In this document: piece after piece, positions 48,661 to 60,632 of the stretch
How positions within the stretch are numbered: position 1 is the first letter of the stretch
Layout: every line of letters begins with the position of its first letter
Assembly (NCBI GenBank): GCA_029961685.1
Contig: JARWKL010000010.1
Coordinates: 11,615,931-11,679,930 of the forward strand
Length of the DNA stretch: 64,000 bases
From: Aristolochia californica
Lineage: Eukaryota > Streptophyta > Magnoliopsida > Piperales > Aristolochiaceae
Direction of reading: 5' to 3'
Program-made: the position numbers and the translations under genes
Notes under the pieces: generated by a model
The model's input: only the letters and a program-made list of their open reading frames with translations
Database searches by the model: none
What the model was told of the DNA's origin: nothing

Positions 48661-50639
48661 GAGAAAAATGGGAGAGTGAAAACTCAAGTTTGGATCTGAA
48701 AACAAAATTGAACATCCAAAATGGAAATGCACAAATGCTGAGAGAGATAGTTTCGAAAAGTATCTGTGATTTTTAAAGATAGGAAAAAAGTGGTTGTTTG
48801 GCCTTGGTAAATATCCAACCACTTGAGAATTTGATTTTTCAACTGCTAGAAATTTTTGGATCATTAGGTCCACTTGCATCCTCAACATGTTTCTGGCATG
48901 CATATCCACCACACTTAAAGCATGTTTGGACCAGTTACAAGTCCCTATCCTATAAAATTCCACAAGGCTACTTATAAGTGGCTATACTTGTGGAATTTAC
49001 AGAACATGGATAACAAAACCTTGTAGTTCATATTTAGTGCCAAAAATAATTTTGAATTTTTTTTTTTTTTTGCATACATGAACTCGAAAATCTTCATTTT
49101 GTTATGCCTTAAATCTTTTTTGTTTACGAGAAAAATGGGAGAGTGAAAACTCAAGTTTGGATCTGAATACAAATTTGAACATCCAAAATGGAAATGCACA
49201 AATGCTGAGAGAGATAGTTCCAAAAAGTATCTGTGATTTTTAAGGATTGGAAAAAAGTGAGTTGTTTTGCCCTGGTAAAAATCCGACCACTTGAGAATTT
49301 GATTTTTTCTACTCCTTGAAATTTTTGGATCATTAGGTCCACTTGTATCCTCAATATGTTTCTGGCATGCAATTCCACCACACTTAAAGCATGTTAGGAT
49401 CAGTTACAAGTCCCTTTCCGATAAAATTCCACCAGTTATTATTATGGGCTATACTAGTGGAATTTCTAGAATATAGATAACAAAACCTTGGTGTTCATTT
49501 TTAGTGCCTGAAATAATTTTGAATTTTTTTTTTTGGCATACTTGAACTCTTAAATTTTTGGTTTGTTATGTCTTATATCATTTTTGTTTACGAGAAAAAT
49601 GGGAGAGTGAAAACTCAAGTTTGGATATTAAAACAAATTTGATCATCCAAAATGGAAATGCACAAATGTTGATAGAGATAGTTCCAAAAAGTATCTGTGA
49701 TTTTTAAGGATAGGAAAAAAGTTGGTTGTTTGACCCTGGTAAATATCCAACCACTTGAGAATTTGATTTTTTCTACTTCTTGAAATTTTTGGATCATTAG
49801 GTCCACTTGCATCCTCAACATGTTTTTGGCATGCATATCCACCACACTTAAAGCATGTTAGGATCACTTACAAGTTCCTTTCCGATAAAATTCCACCAGG
49901 CTTATTATTAGGGGCTGTACTAGTGGAATTTCCAGAACATGGATAACAAAACCTTGGTGTTCATTTTTAGTGCTTGAAATAATTTTGAAATTTTTTTTTT
50001 TTGCATACTTGAACTCTAAAATTTTCATTTTGTTATGCCTCATATCTTTTTTGTTTACGAGAAAAATGGGAGAGTGAAAACTCAAGTTTGGATCTGAAAA
50101 CAAATTTGAACATCCAAAATGGAAATGCACAAATGCTGATAGAAATAGTTCCAAAAAGTATCTATGATTTTTAAGCATCGGCAAAAAGTGGGTTGTTTGG
50201 CCGTGGTAAATATCCAACCACTTGAGAATTTGATTTTTTCTACTCCTTGAAATTTTTGGTTCATTAGGTCCCCTTGCATACTCAACATGTTTCTGGCATG
50301 CATATCCACGACACTTAAAGCATGTCAGGATCAGTTACAAGTCCCTTTCCTATAAAATTCCACCAGGCTTATTATTAGGGGTTATACTTGTGGAATTTCC
50401 AGAACATGGATAAAAAAACCTTGGAGTAAATTTTTATTACCTGAAATAATTTTGAATTTTTTTTTTTGCATACATGAACTCTAAAATTTTCATTTTGATA
50501 TGCCTTATATCTTTTTTGTTTACGAGCAAAATGGGAGAGTGAAAACTCAAGTTTGTATCTGAAAACAAATTTTAACATCCAAAATGGAAATGCAGAAATG
50601 CTGAGAGAGATAATTCGAAAAAGTATCTGTGATTTTTAA

Positions 50640-50662
50640 GGATAGGGTAGTTTAGCCCTAGT
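50640..50662 (+). repeat. Small deletion removing the left arm of stem-loop 1
   Basis: GGATAGGCAAAAAGTGGGTTGTTTGGCCC is reduced to GGATAGGGTAGTTTAGCCC, a loss of about 10 bp that destroys the left arm while the right arm (CAACCACTT) remains. It is listed because several other lesions hit the same site. Confidence 0.75.
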
Positions 50663-52899
50663 AAATATCCAACCACTTGAGAATTTGATTTTTTCTACAC
50701 CTTGAAATTTTTGGATCATTAGGTCCAACAGCATCCTCTACATGTTTCTAGCATGCATATCCACCACACTTAAAGCATGTTAGGATCAGTTACAAGTCCC
50801 TTTCCTATGAAATTCCACCAGCCTTATTATTAGGGGCTGTACTAGTGGAATTTCCAGAACATGGATAACAAAACCTTGGAGTTCATTTTTAGTGCCTGAA
50901 ATAATTTTTAATTTTTTTTTTTTTTTGCTCACATGAACTCTAAAATTTTCATTTTGTTATTCCTTATTTCTTTTTTGTTTACGAGAAAAATGGGAGACTG
51001 AAAACTCAAGTTGGGTTCTGAAAACAAATTTGAACATCCAAAATGGAAATGCACAAATGCTGAGAGAGATAGTTCCGAAAAGTATCTGTGATTTTTAAGG
51101 ATAGGCAAAAAGTGGGTTGTTTGGCCCTTGTAAATATCCAACCACTTGAGAATTTGATTTTTTCTACTCCTTGTAATTTTTGGATCATTAGGTCCAATAG
51201 CATCCTCAACATGTTTCTGGCATGCATATCCACCACACTTAAAGCAAGTTAGGATCAGTTACAAGTCCCTTACCTATAAAATTCCACCAGGCTTATTATT
51301 AGGGTCTGTACAAGTGGAATTTCCACAATATGGATAACAGAACCTTGGAGTCCATTTTTAGTGCCTGAAATAATTTTGAATTTTTTTTTTTTTTGCACAC
51401 ATGAACTCTAAAATTTTCATTTTGTTATTCCTTATATCTTTTTTGTTTACGAGAAAAACTGGAGGGTGAAAACTCAAGTTTGGATCTGAAAACTAATTTT
51501 AACATCCAAAATGGAAATGCACAAATGCTGAGAGAGATAGTTCCAAAAAGTATCTGTGATTTTTAAGGATAGGCAAAAAGTGGGTTGTGTGGCCCTGGTA
51601 AATATCCAACCACTTGAGAATTTGATTTTTTCTACTCGTTGAAATTTTTGGATCATTAGGTCCACTTGCATGCTCAACATGCTTCTGGCATGCATATTCA
51701 CCACAGTTAAAGCATGTTCGGATCAATTATAAGTCCCTTTCCGATAAAATTCCACTAGGCTTATTATTAGGGGCTATACTAGTGGAATTTCCAGAACATG
51801 GATAACAAGACCTTGGTGTTCATTTTTAGTGCCTGAAATAATTTTGAATTTTTTTTTTTTGCATTCTTGAACTCTAAAATTTTCATTTTGTTATGCCTTA
51901 TATCTTTTTGGTTTATGAGAAAAATGGGAGAGTGAATACTCAAGTTTGGATCTGAAAACAAATTTTAACATCCAAAATGGAAAAGTACAAATGTTGAGAG
52001 AGATAGTTCCAAAAAGTATCTGTGATTTTTAAGGATAGGCAAAAAGTGGGTTGATTGGCCCTGGTATCCAACCACTTGAGAATTTGATTTTTTCTACTCT
52101 TTGAAATTTTTGGATCATTCGGTCAACTTGCATCCTCAAATTGTTTTTGGCATACATATCCACCACACTTAAAGTAAGTTAGGATCAGTTTGAAGTCCCT
52201 TTCCTATAAATTCCACCAGGCTTATTATTAGGGGCTGTACTAGTAGAATTTCAAGAACATGGATATCAAAACCTTTGAGTTCATTTTAAGTGCCTGAAAT
52301 AATTTTGAAATTTTTTTTTTTTGCATACATGAACTCTAAAATTTTCATTTTGTTATGCCTTATATCCTTTTTGTTTACAAGAAAAATGGGAGAGTGAAAA
52401 CTCAAGTTTGGATCTGAAAACAAATTTTAACATCCAAAATGGAAATGCACAAATACTGAGAGAGATAGTTCCAAAAAGTATATGTGATTTTTAAGGACAG
52501 GCAAAAAGTGGGTTGTTTGCTCCTGATAAATATCCAACCACTTGAGAATTTGATTTTTTTTGCTCCTAGAAATTTTTGGATCATTAGGTCCACTTGCATC
52601 CTCGACATGTTTTTGGCATGCATATCCACCACACTTCAAGCATGTTAGGATCAGTTACAAGTCCCTTTCCTATAAAATTCCACAAGTCTTATTATTATGG
52701 GCTGTACTTGTGCAATTTCCATATCATGGATAACAAAACCTTGGAGTTCATTTTTAGTGCCTGAAATTATTTTGAAATTTTCTTTTTGCATACATGAACT
52801 CTAAAATTTTCATTTTGTTATGCCTTATACTTATTTTTTTTTACGAGAAAAATGGGAGAGTGAAAACTCAAGTTTGGATCATAAAAAAATTTGAACATC

Positions 52900-53310
52900 C
52901 AAAATGGATATGCAGAAATGCTGAGAGAGATAGTTGGAAAAAGTATCTGTGATTTTTAAGGATAGGAAAAAAAGTGGGTTGTTCGGCCCTAGTAAATATC
53001 CAACCACTTGAGAATTTCATTTTTTCTCCTCCTTGAACTTTTTGGATCATTAGGTCCACTAGCATCCTCAACATGTTTCTGGCCTGCATATCCACCACAC
53101 TTAAAGCATGTTTCGATCAGTTACAAGTCCCTTTCCTATAAAATTCCACCAGGCTTATTATTAGGGGCTGTACTAGTGGAATTTCCTGAACATGGATGAC
53201 AAAACCTTAGAGTTCATTTTTAGTGCCCGAAATAGTTTTGAAATTTTTTTTTTTTGCATGCATGAACTCTAAAATCTTCATTTTGTTATGCCTTATATCT
53301 TTTTTGTTTA
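52900..53310 (+). repeat. TCTCCTCC / GCATGCATG variant unit, copy 2
   Basis: Repeats the linked variants of 48240-48660 about 4651 bp (ten units) later, with small differences such as GTTGGAAAAAG and CATGTTTCGATC. The TTATCAAGGG markers at 38747 and 43386 are likewise ten units apart, hinting at an older ten-unit period in this part of the array. Confidence 0.75.
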
Positions 53311-54239
53311 CGAGAAAAATGGGAGACTGAAAACTCAAGTTTGGATCTGAAAACAGATTTGAACATCAAAAATGGAAATGCACAAATATTGTGAGAGATT
53401 GTTCCAAAAAGTATCTGTGATTTTTAAGGATAGGCAAAAAGTGGGTTGTTTGGCCCTGGTAAATATCCAACCACTTGAGAATTTGATTTTTTCTACTTCT
53501 TGATATTTTTTGATCATTAGGTCAACTTGCATCCTCATCATGTTTCTGGCATGCATATCCACCTCACTTAAAGCATGTTAGGATCAGTTACAAGTCCCTT
53601 GCCTATAAAATTCCACCAGGCTTATTATTAGGGGTTGTACTAGTAGAATTTCATAAACATGGATAACAAAACCTTGGTGTGAATTTTTAGTGCCTGAAAT
53701 AATTTTGAATTTTTTTTTTGCATACTTGAACTCTCAAATTTTCATTTTGTTACGCCTTATATCTTTTTTGTTTACGAGAGAAAAGGGAGAGTGAAAAATC
53801 ATGTTTGGATCGGAAAACAAATTTGAACATCCAAAATAGAAATGCACAAATGTGAGAGAGATAGTTCCAAAAAGTATCTGTGAGTTTTAAGGATAGGAAA
53901 GAAGTGGGGTGTTTGGCCGTGGTAAATATCCAACCACTTGAGAATTTGATTTTTTGTACTCCTTGAAATTTTCTGATCATTAGGTCAACTTGCATGCTCA
54001 GCATGATTCTGGCATGCATATCCACCACACTTAAAGCTTGTTAAGATCAGTTACAAGTCCCTTTTCTTTAAAATTCCACCAGGCTTATTATTAGGGGTTG
54101 TACTAGTGGAATTTCCAGAACATGGATAACAAAACCATGGATTTTATTTTTAGTGCCTGAAATAATTTTGAAAGTTTTTTTTTTTGCATTCATGAACTCT
54201 TAAATTTTCAATTTGTGATGCCTGATATCTTTTTTGTTT

Positions 54240-54332
54240 ACGAGAAAAATGGGAGAATGAAAACTGAAATTTTTTTTTTGCTTACATGAACTCTAAAATT
54301 TTCATTTTGTTATGCCATATATCGATTATTTT
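54240..54332 (+). repeat. 93-bp remnant unit (371-bp internal deletion)
   Basis: The unit consists of consensus 1-26 (ACGAGAAAAATGGGAGAATG...AAAACT) joined to about 398-464 (GAAATTTTTTTTTTTTGCTTACATG...). Positions 27-397 are absent, and 26 + 67 = 93 bp fits exactly. The junction shows at most one or two shared bases. Both inverted repeats, the TATAAA motif and the palindromes are gone. Confidence 0.85.
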
Positions 54333-54760
54333 ACGAGAAAAACAGGAGAGTGAAACCTCAAGTTCGGATCTGAAAACAAATTTGAACATCCAAAAAGTAT
54401 ATGTGATTTTTAAGGGTAGGCCAAAAGTTGGTTGTTTGGCCTTGGAAAATTTCCAACCACTTGAGAATTTGATTTCTTCTACTCCTTGAAATTTTTGGAT
54501 CATTATGTCCACTTGCATCCTCAACATGTTTCTGGCATGCATATCCACCACACTTAAAGCATGCTAGGATCAGTTACAAGTCCCTTTCCTATAAAATTCC
54601 TCCAAGCTTATTATTAGGGGCTGTACTAGTGGAATTTCCAGAACATGGATAACAAAACCTTGGAGTTCATTTTTAGTGTCTGAAATAACTTTGAACTTTT
54701 TTTTTTGCATACATGAAATCTAAAATTTTCATTTTGTTATGCCTTATTTCTTTCTTGTTT
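54333..54760 (+). repeat. 428-bp unit: deletion between TCCAAAA repeats
   Basis: At 54386-54400 the sequence reads AACATCCAAAAAGTATATG. In the consensus TCCAAAA occurs at 57-63 and 94-100. Recombination between them removes the ATGGAAATGC...GATAGT segment, about 36-37 bp, as observed. A second short-homology deletion directly beside the 93-bp remnant. Confidence 0.85.
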
Positions 54761-56156
54761 ACGCGAAAAATGGGAGAGTGAAAACTCAAGTTTGGATCTG
54801 AAAACAAATTTGAACACCCAAAATGGAAATGCACAAATGCTGAGGGAGATAGTTCCAAAAAGTATCTTTGATTTTTAAGGATAGGCAAAAAGTGGGTTGT
54901 TTGGCCCCGGTAAATATCCAACCACTAAAGAATTTGATTTTTTCTACTCCTTGAAATTTTTGGATCATTAGGTCCACTTGCATCCTCAACATGTTTTTGG
55001 CATTCATATCCACCACACTTAAAGCATGTTAGGATCGGTTACAAGTCCCTTTCCTATAAAATTCCACCAAGCTTATTATTAGGGGCTGTACTAGTGGAAT
55101 TTCCAGAACATGAATAACAAAACCTTGCAGTTCATTTTTAGTGCCTGAAATAATTTTGAAATTTTTTTTTTGCATACATGGACTCTAAAATTTTCATTTT
55201 GTTATGCCTTATATATTTTTTGTTTACGAGAAAAATGGATAGTGTAAACTAAACTTTGGCTCTGAAAACAAATTTGAACATCCAAAATGGAACTGCAAAA
55301 ATGCTGAGAGAGATAGTTCCCAAAAGTATTTGTGATTTTTAAGGATAGGCAAAAAGTGGGTTGTTTGGCCCATGTAAATATCCACCCACTTGTGAATTTG
55401 ATTTTTTTCTACTCCTACAAATTTTTGGATCATTAGGTCAACTTGCATCCTCAACATGTTTCTGGCAAGCATAACCACCACACTTAAAGCATGTTAGGAT
55501 CAGTTACAAGTCCCTTTCCTACAAAATTCAACCAACCTTATTATTAGGGGCTGTACTAGTGGAATTTCCATAACATGGATAACAAAACCTTGGAGTTCAT
55601 TTTTAGTGCCTGGAATAATTTTGAAATTTTTTTTATGCATACATGAACTCTAAAATTTTCATTTTGACATGCCTTATATCTTTTTTGTTTACGACAGAAA
55701 TGGGAGAGTGAAAACTCAAGTTTGGGTCTGTAAACAAATTTGAACATCCAAAATGGAAATGCACAAATGTTGAGAGAGATAGTTCCAAAAAGTATCTGTA
55801 ATTTTTAAGGATAGGCAAAAAGTGGGTTTTTTGGCCCTAGTAAATATCCAACCACTTGAGAATTTCATTTTTTCTATTCCTTGAAATTTTTGGATCATTA
55901 GGTCCAAGTTGCATCCTCAACATGCTTCTGGCAAGCATATCCGCCACACTTAAAGCATGTTAGGATCTGTTACAAGTCCCTTTCCTATAAAATTCCACCA
56001 AGCTTATTATTAGGGGCTGTTATAGTGGAATTTCCAGAACATTAATAACAAACCGTTGGAGTTCATTTTAAGTGCCTGAAATGATTTTGAAATTTTTTTT
56101 TTCCATACATGAACACAAAAATTTTCATTTTGTTATGTCTGATATCTTTTTTGTTT

Positions 56157-56606
56157 ATGAGAAAAATGGGAGAGTGAAAAGTCAAGTTTGGATCTGAAAA
56201 CAAATTTGAAGATGCAAAATGGAAATGCACAAATGTAGAGAGAGATAGTTCCAAAAAGTATCTGTGATTTTTAAGAATAGGCAAAAAGTGGGTTGTTTGG
56301 CCCTGGTAAATATCCAACCACTTGAGAATTTTATTTTTTCTACTCCTTGAAATTTTTGGATCATTTGGTCCTCTCTCATCCTCAACATGTTTCTAGCATG
56401 CATATCCACCACACCAGTTACAAGTCCCTTTCCTATAAAATTCCTCCAAGCTTTATTATTAGGGGTTGTACTAGTGGAATTTCAAGAACATGGATAAGAA
56501 AACCTTGGAGTTCATTTTTAGAGCCCGAAATAATTTTGAACTATTTTTTTTTGCATACATGAACTCTAAAATTTTCATTTTGTTATGCCTTATTTATTTT
56601 TTGTTT
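56157..56606 (+). repeat. Unit with a 17-bp deletion
   Basis: At 56405-56420 TCCACCACAC is followed directly by CAGTTACAAG. The TTAAAGCATGTTAGGAT segment (about consensus 259-275) is missing. The repeated C at the junction is the only shared base. The rest of the unit is normal, apart from an AAGCTTTATT variant near 56449. Confidence 0.8.
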
Positions 56607-59391
56607 ACGAGAAAAATGGAAGAGTGAAAACTCAAGTTTGGATTTGAAAACGAATTTAACATCCAAAAAGGAAATGCACAAATGCTGAGTGAGATAGTTC
56701 CAAAAAGTATCTATGATTTTTAAGGATAGCCAAAAAGTGGGCTATTTGGCCCAGGTAAATATCCAACCACTTGAGAATTTGAATTTTTCTACTCCTTGAA
56801 ATTTTTGGATCATTAGGTCCACTTGCATCCTCAACATGTTTCTGGCATGCATATCCACCACACTTAAAGCATGTTAGGATCAGTTACAGGTCCCTTTCAT
56901 ATAAAATTCCACCAGTCTTATTATTAGGGGATGTACTTGTGGAATTTCCAGAACATGGATAACAAAACCATGGAGTTCATTTTTAGTGCGTGAAATAATT
57001 TAAAATTTTTTTTTTTGCATACATGATCTCTATAATTTTCATTTTTTTATGCCTTATATCTTTTTTGTTTACGAGAAAAATGGGAGAGTGAAAACTCAAG
57101 TTTGGCTCTGAAAACAAATTTGAACAACCAAAATGGTAAAGCACAAATGCTGAGAGAGATTGTTCCAAAAAGTATTTGTGATTTTTAAGGATAGGCAAAA
57201 AGTAGGTTGTTTGCCATTGGGAAATATCCAACCACTTGAGAATTTGATTTTTTCTACTCCTTGAAATTTTTTGATCATTATGTCCACTTGCGTCCTCAAC
57301 ATGCTCTGGCATGCATATCCACCACACTTAAAGCATGTTAGGATAAGTTACAAGTCCCTTTCCTATAAAATTCCACCAGGCTTATTATTTGGGGTTGTAC
57401 TAGTGGAATTTCCAGAACATGGATAACAAAACCATGGAGTTGATTTTTAGTGCCTGAAATAATTTTCATTTTTTTTTTGCATACATGAACTCTAAAATTT
57501 TCTTTTTGTTATGCGTTATATCTTTTTTATTTACGAGAAAAATGGGAGAGTGAAAACTAAAGTTTGGGTCTGAAAACAAATTTGAAAATCCAAAATGGAA
57601 ATGCACAAATGCTGAGAGATATAGTTCCAAAAAGTATCTGTTATTTTTAAGGATAGGAAAAAAGTGGGTTGTTTGGCCCTGGTAAAATTCGAACCACTTG
57701 AGAATTTGATTTTTTCTACTTCTTGAAATTTTTGGATTATTAGGTGCACTTGCATCCTCAACATGTTTCTGGCATGAATATCCACCACACTTGAAGCATG
57801 TTAGGATCAGTTACAATTCCCTTTCCTATAAAATTCCACCAGTCTTATTATTAGGGGTTGTCCTAGTGGAATTTCCAGAACATGGATAACAAAACCTTGG
57901 AGGTCATTTTTAGTGCTTGAAATAATTTTGACAGATTTTTTTTTGCATACTTGAACTCTAAAATTTTCATTTTGTTATGCATTATATGTTTTTTGTTTAT
58001 GAGAAAAATGGAAGAGTGAAAACTCAAGTTTGGATCTGAAAACAAATTTGAACATCCAAAATGGAAATACACAAATGCTGAGAGAGAAAGTTCGAAAAGT
58101 ATCTGTGATTTTTAAGGATAGGCAAAAAGTGGGTTGTTTGGCCTTGGTAAATATCCAACCACTTGAGAATTTGATTTTTTCTACTCCTTGAAATTTTAGG
58201 ATCATTCGGTCCACTCTCTTCCTCAACATGTTTCTGGCTTGCATATCCCCCACACTTAAAGAATGTTAGGATCAGTTACAAGTCCCTTTCCTATAAAATT
58301 CCACCAAGCTTATTATTAGGGGCTGTGCTAGTGGAATTTCCAGACATGGATAACAAAACCTTGGAGTTCATTTCAAGTGCCTTAAATAATTTAAAATTTT
58401 TTTTTTTGCGTAGATGAACTCTAAAATTTTCATTTTGTTATGCCTAATTTCTTTTTTGTTTACGAAAAAAATGGAAGAGTGAAAACTGAAGTTTGGATTT
58501 GAAAACAAATTTAACATCCAAAATGGAAAACCACAAATGCTGAAAGAGATAGTTCCAAAAACTATCTGTGATTTTTAAGGATAGGCAAAAAGTGGGATGG
58601 TTGGCTCTGGTAAATATTCAACCACATGAGAATTTAATTTTTTCTGCTCCGTGATATTTTTGGATCATTAGGTCCACTTGCTTCCTCAACATGTTTCTGG
58701 CATGCATATCCACCACACTTAAAGCTTGTTAGGATCAGTTACAAGTCCCTTTCCTTTAAAATTCCACCAGGCTTATTATTAGGGGTTGTACTAGTGGAAT
58801 TTCCAGAACATGGATAACAAAACGTTGGAGTTCATTTTTAGTGCCGGAAATAATTTAGAATTTTTTTTTTTGCATACATGAAATCTAAAATTTTCATTTT
58901 GTTATGCCTTATATCTTTTTTGTTTACGAGAAAAATGGCAGAGTGAAAACTCAAGTTCAGATATGAAAAAAAATTTGAACATCGAAAATGGTAATGCACA
59001 AATGCTGAGACAGATTGTTACAAAAAGTATATGTGATTTTTAAGGATAGGCAAAAAGTGGGTTGTTTGGCCCTGGTAAATATCCAACCACTTGAGAATTT
59101 GAGTTTTTCTACTCCTTGAAATTTTTGGATCACTAGGTCCACTCTCATCCTCAACATGTTTCTGGCATGTATATCCACCTCACTTAAAGCATGTTAGGTT
59201 CAGTTACAAGTCCCTTTCCAATAAAATTCCACCAAGCTTTTTTATTAGGGGCACTACTAGTGGAATTTCTAGAACATGGATAAGAAAACTTTGGAGTTCA
59301 TTTTTAGTGCCTGAAATAATTTTGAAATTTTTTTTTTGCATACATGAACTCTAAAATTTTCATTTTGTTATGCCTTATTTCTTTTTTGTTT

Positions 59392-59766
59392 ACGAGAAAA
59401 ATGGAAGAGTGAAAACTCAAGTTTGGATCTGAAAACAAATTTATCATCCAAAATGGAAATGCACAAATGTTGAGAGAGATAGTTCCAAAAAGTATCTGTG
59501 ATATTTAAGGATAGGCAAAAACTAGGTTGTTTGGCCCTGGTAAATATCCAACCACTTGAGAATTTGATTTTTTCTACTTCTTGAAGTCCCTTTCCTTTAA
59601 AATTCCACCAGTCTTATTATTAGGGGCTGTACTAGTGGAATTTCATGAACATGGATAACAAAACCTTGGAGTTCATTTTTAGTGCCTGAAATAATTTTGA
59701 AATATTTTTTTTGCATACATGAAATCTGAAATTTTCATTTTGTTATGCCTTATATCTTTTTTGTTT
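59392..59766 (+). repeat. 375-bp unit with 89-bp deletion
   Basis: At 59579-59592 CTTCTTGAA is followed at once by GTCCCTTTCC. Consensus positions about 196-284 are missing, including AACATGTT and GCATGC. 464 - 89 = 375, matching the spacing. Two A residues are shared at the junction. The unit is type A and keeps both inverted repeats. Confidence 0.85.
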
Positions 59767-60599
59767 ACGAGAAAAATGGCAGAGTGAAAACTCAAGTTAA
59801 GATCTGAAAAAAAATTTGAAAATCCAAAATGCTATTGCACAAATGCTGAGAGAGATTTTTCCAAAAAGTATATGTGATTTTTCAGGACAGGTCAAAAGTG
59901 GGTTGTTTCGCCCTGGTAAATATCCAACCAGTTGAGAATTTAATTTTTTCTACTCCATGAAATTTTTGGATCATTATGTCCACTTGCATCCTCAACATGT
60001 TTCTGGCATGCATATGCACCACTCTTAAAGCTTGTTAGGATCAGTTACAAGTCACTTTCCTATAAAAATCCACCAAGCTTATTTTTAGGGGTTGTACTAG
60101 TGGAATTTCCAGAACATGGATAACAAAACCTTGGAGTTCATTTTTAGTGCCTGAAATAATTTTGAAATTTTTTTTTTTGCATACATGAACTCTAAAATTT
60201 TCATTTTGTTATGCCATATTTCTTTTTGTTTACGAGAAAAATGGAAGATCGAAAACTCAAGTTTGGATTTGAAAACAAATTTGCACATCCAAAATGGAAA
60301 TGTACAAATGCTGAGAGAGATAGTTCCAAAAAGTATCTGTGATTTTTAAGGATAGGCAAAAAGTGCGTGGTTTGGCCCTGGTTAATATCCAACCACTTGA
60401 GAATTTGAATTTTTCTACTCCTTGAAATTTTTGGATCATTAAGTCCACTTGTATCCTCAAAATGTTTCTGGCCGGCATATCCACCACACTTAAAGCATGT
60501 TAGGAACAGTTACATGTCCCTTTCCTATAAAATTCCACCAGGCTTATTATTAGGGGATGTACTAGTGGAATTTTGCATAACATGGATAACAAAACCATG

Positions 60600-60632
60600 G
60601 AGTTCATTTTTAGTGGAAATTTTTTTTTCATA
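60600..60632 (+). repeat. 14-bp deletion before the poly-T tract
   Basis: The usual TTTTTAGTGCCTGAAATAATTTTGAAA is shortened to TTTTTAGTGGAAATTTT, losing CCTGAAATAATTTT. The same unit has a small insertion, ATTTTGCATAACATGG, in place of ATTTCCAGAACATGG near 60570. This is a minor local lesion. Confidence 0.8.

Larger units (their letters stand above)
38700..53300 (+). repeat. Array subregion: CTAGCATCC / ATCAAGGG family, dimers and trimers
   Basis: A variant family marked by CCACTAGCATCC (or close forms) occurs near 39575, 41890, 42353, 43749, 46075, 47012, 48408, 50729, 51195 and 53058. Another, TTATCAAGGG, lies near 38747, 43386, 44780, 45711, 46637 and 48040, often with GCTTACTTGATCTC about 95 bp later. 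GGAAAAAAGTGGGTTG replaces the usual GGCAAAAAGTGGG in many of them. Spacings are multiples of 1, 2, 3, 5 or 10 units, with short stretches of regular dimers and trimers. Confidence 0.75.
53300..56300 (+). repeat. Array subregion with the most damaged units
   Basis: About seven units. It includes a 93-bp remnant (54240-54332) followed at once by a 36-bp-deleted unit (54333-54760). The two sit side by side, which suggests one complex event rather than two independent ones. The flanking units are ordinary. No foreign sequence was found at the junctions. Confidence 0.8.
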
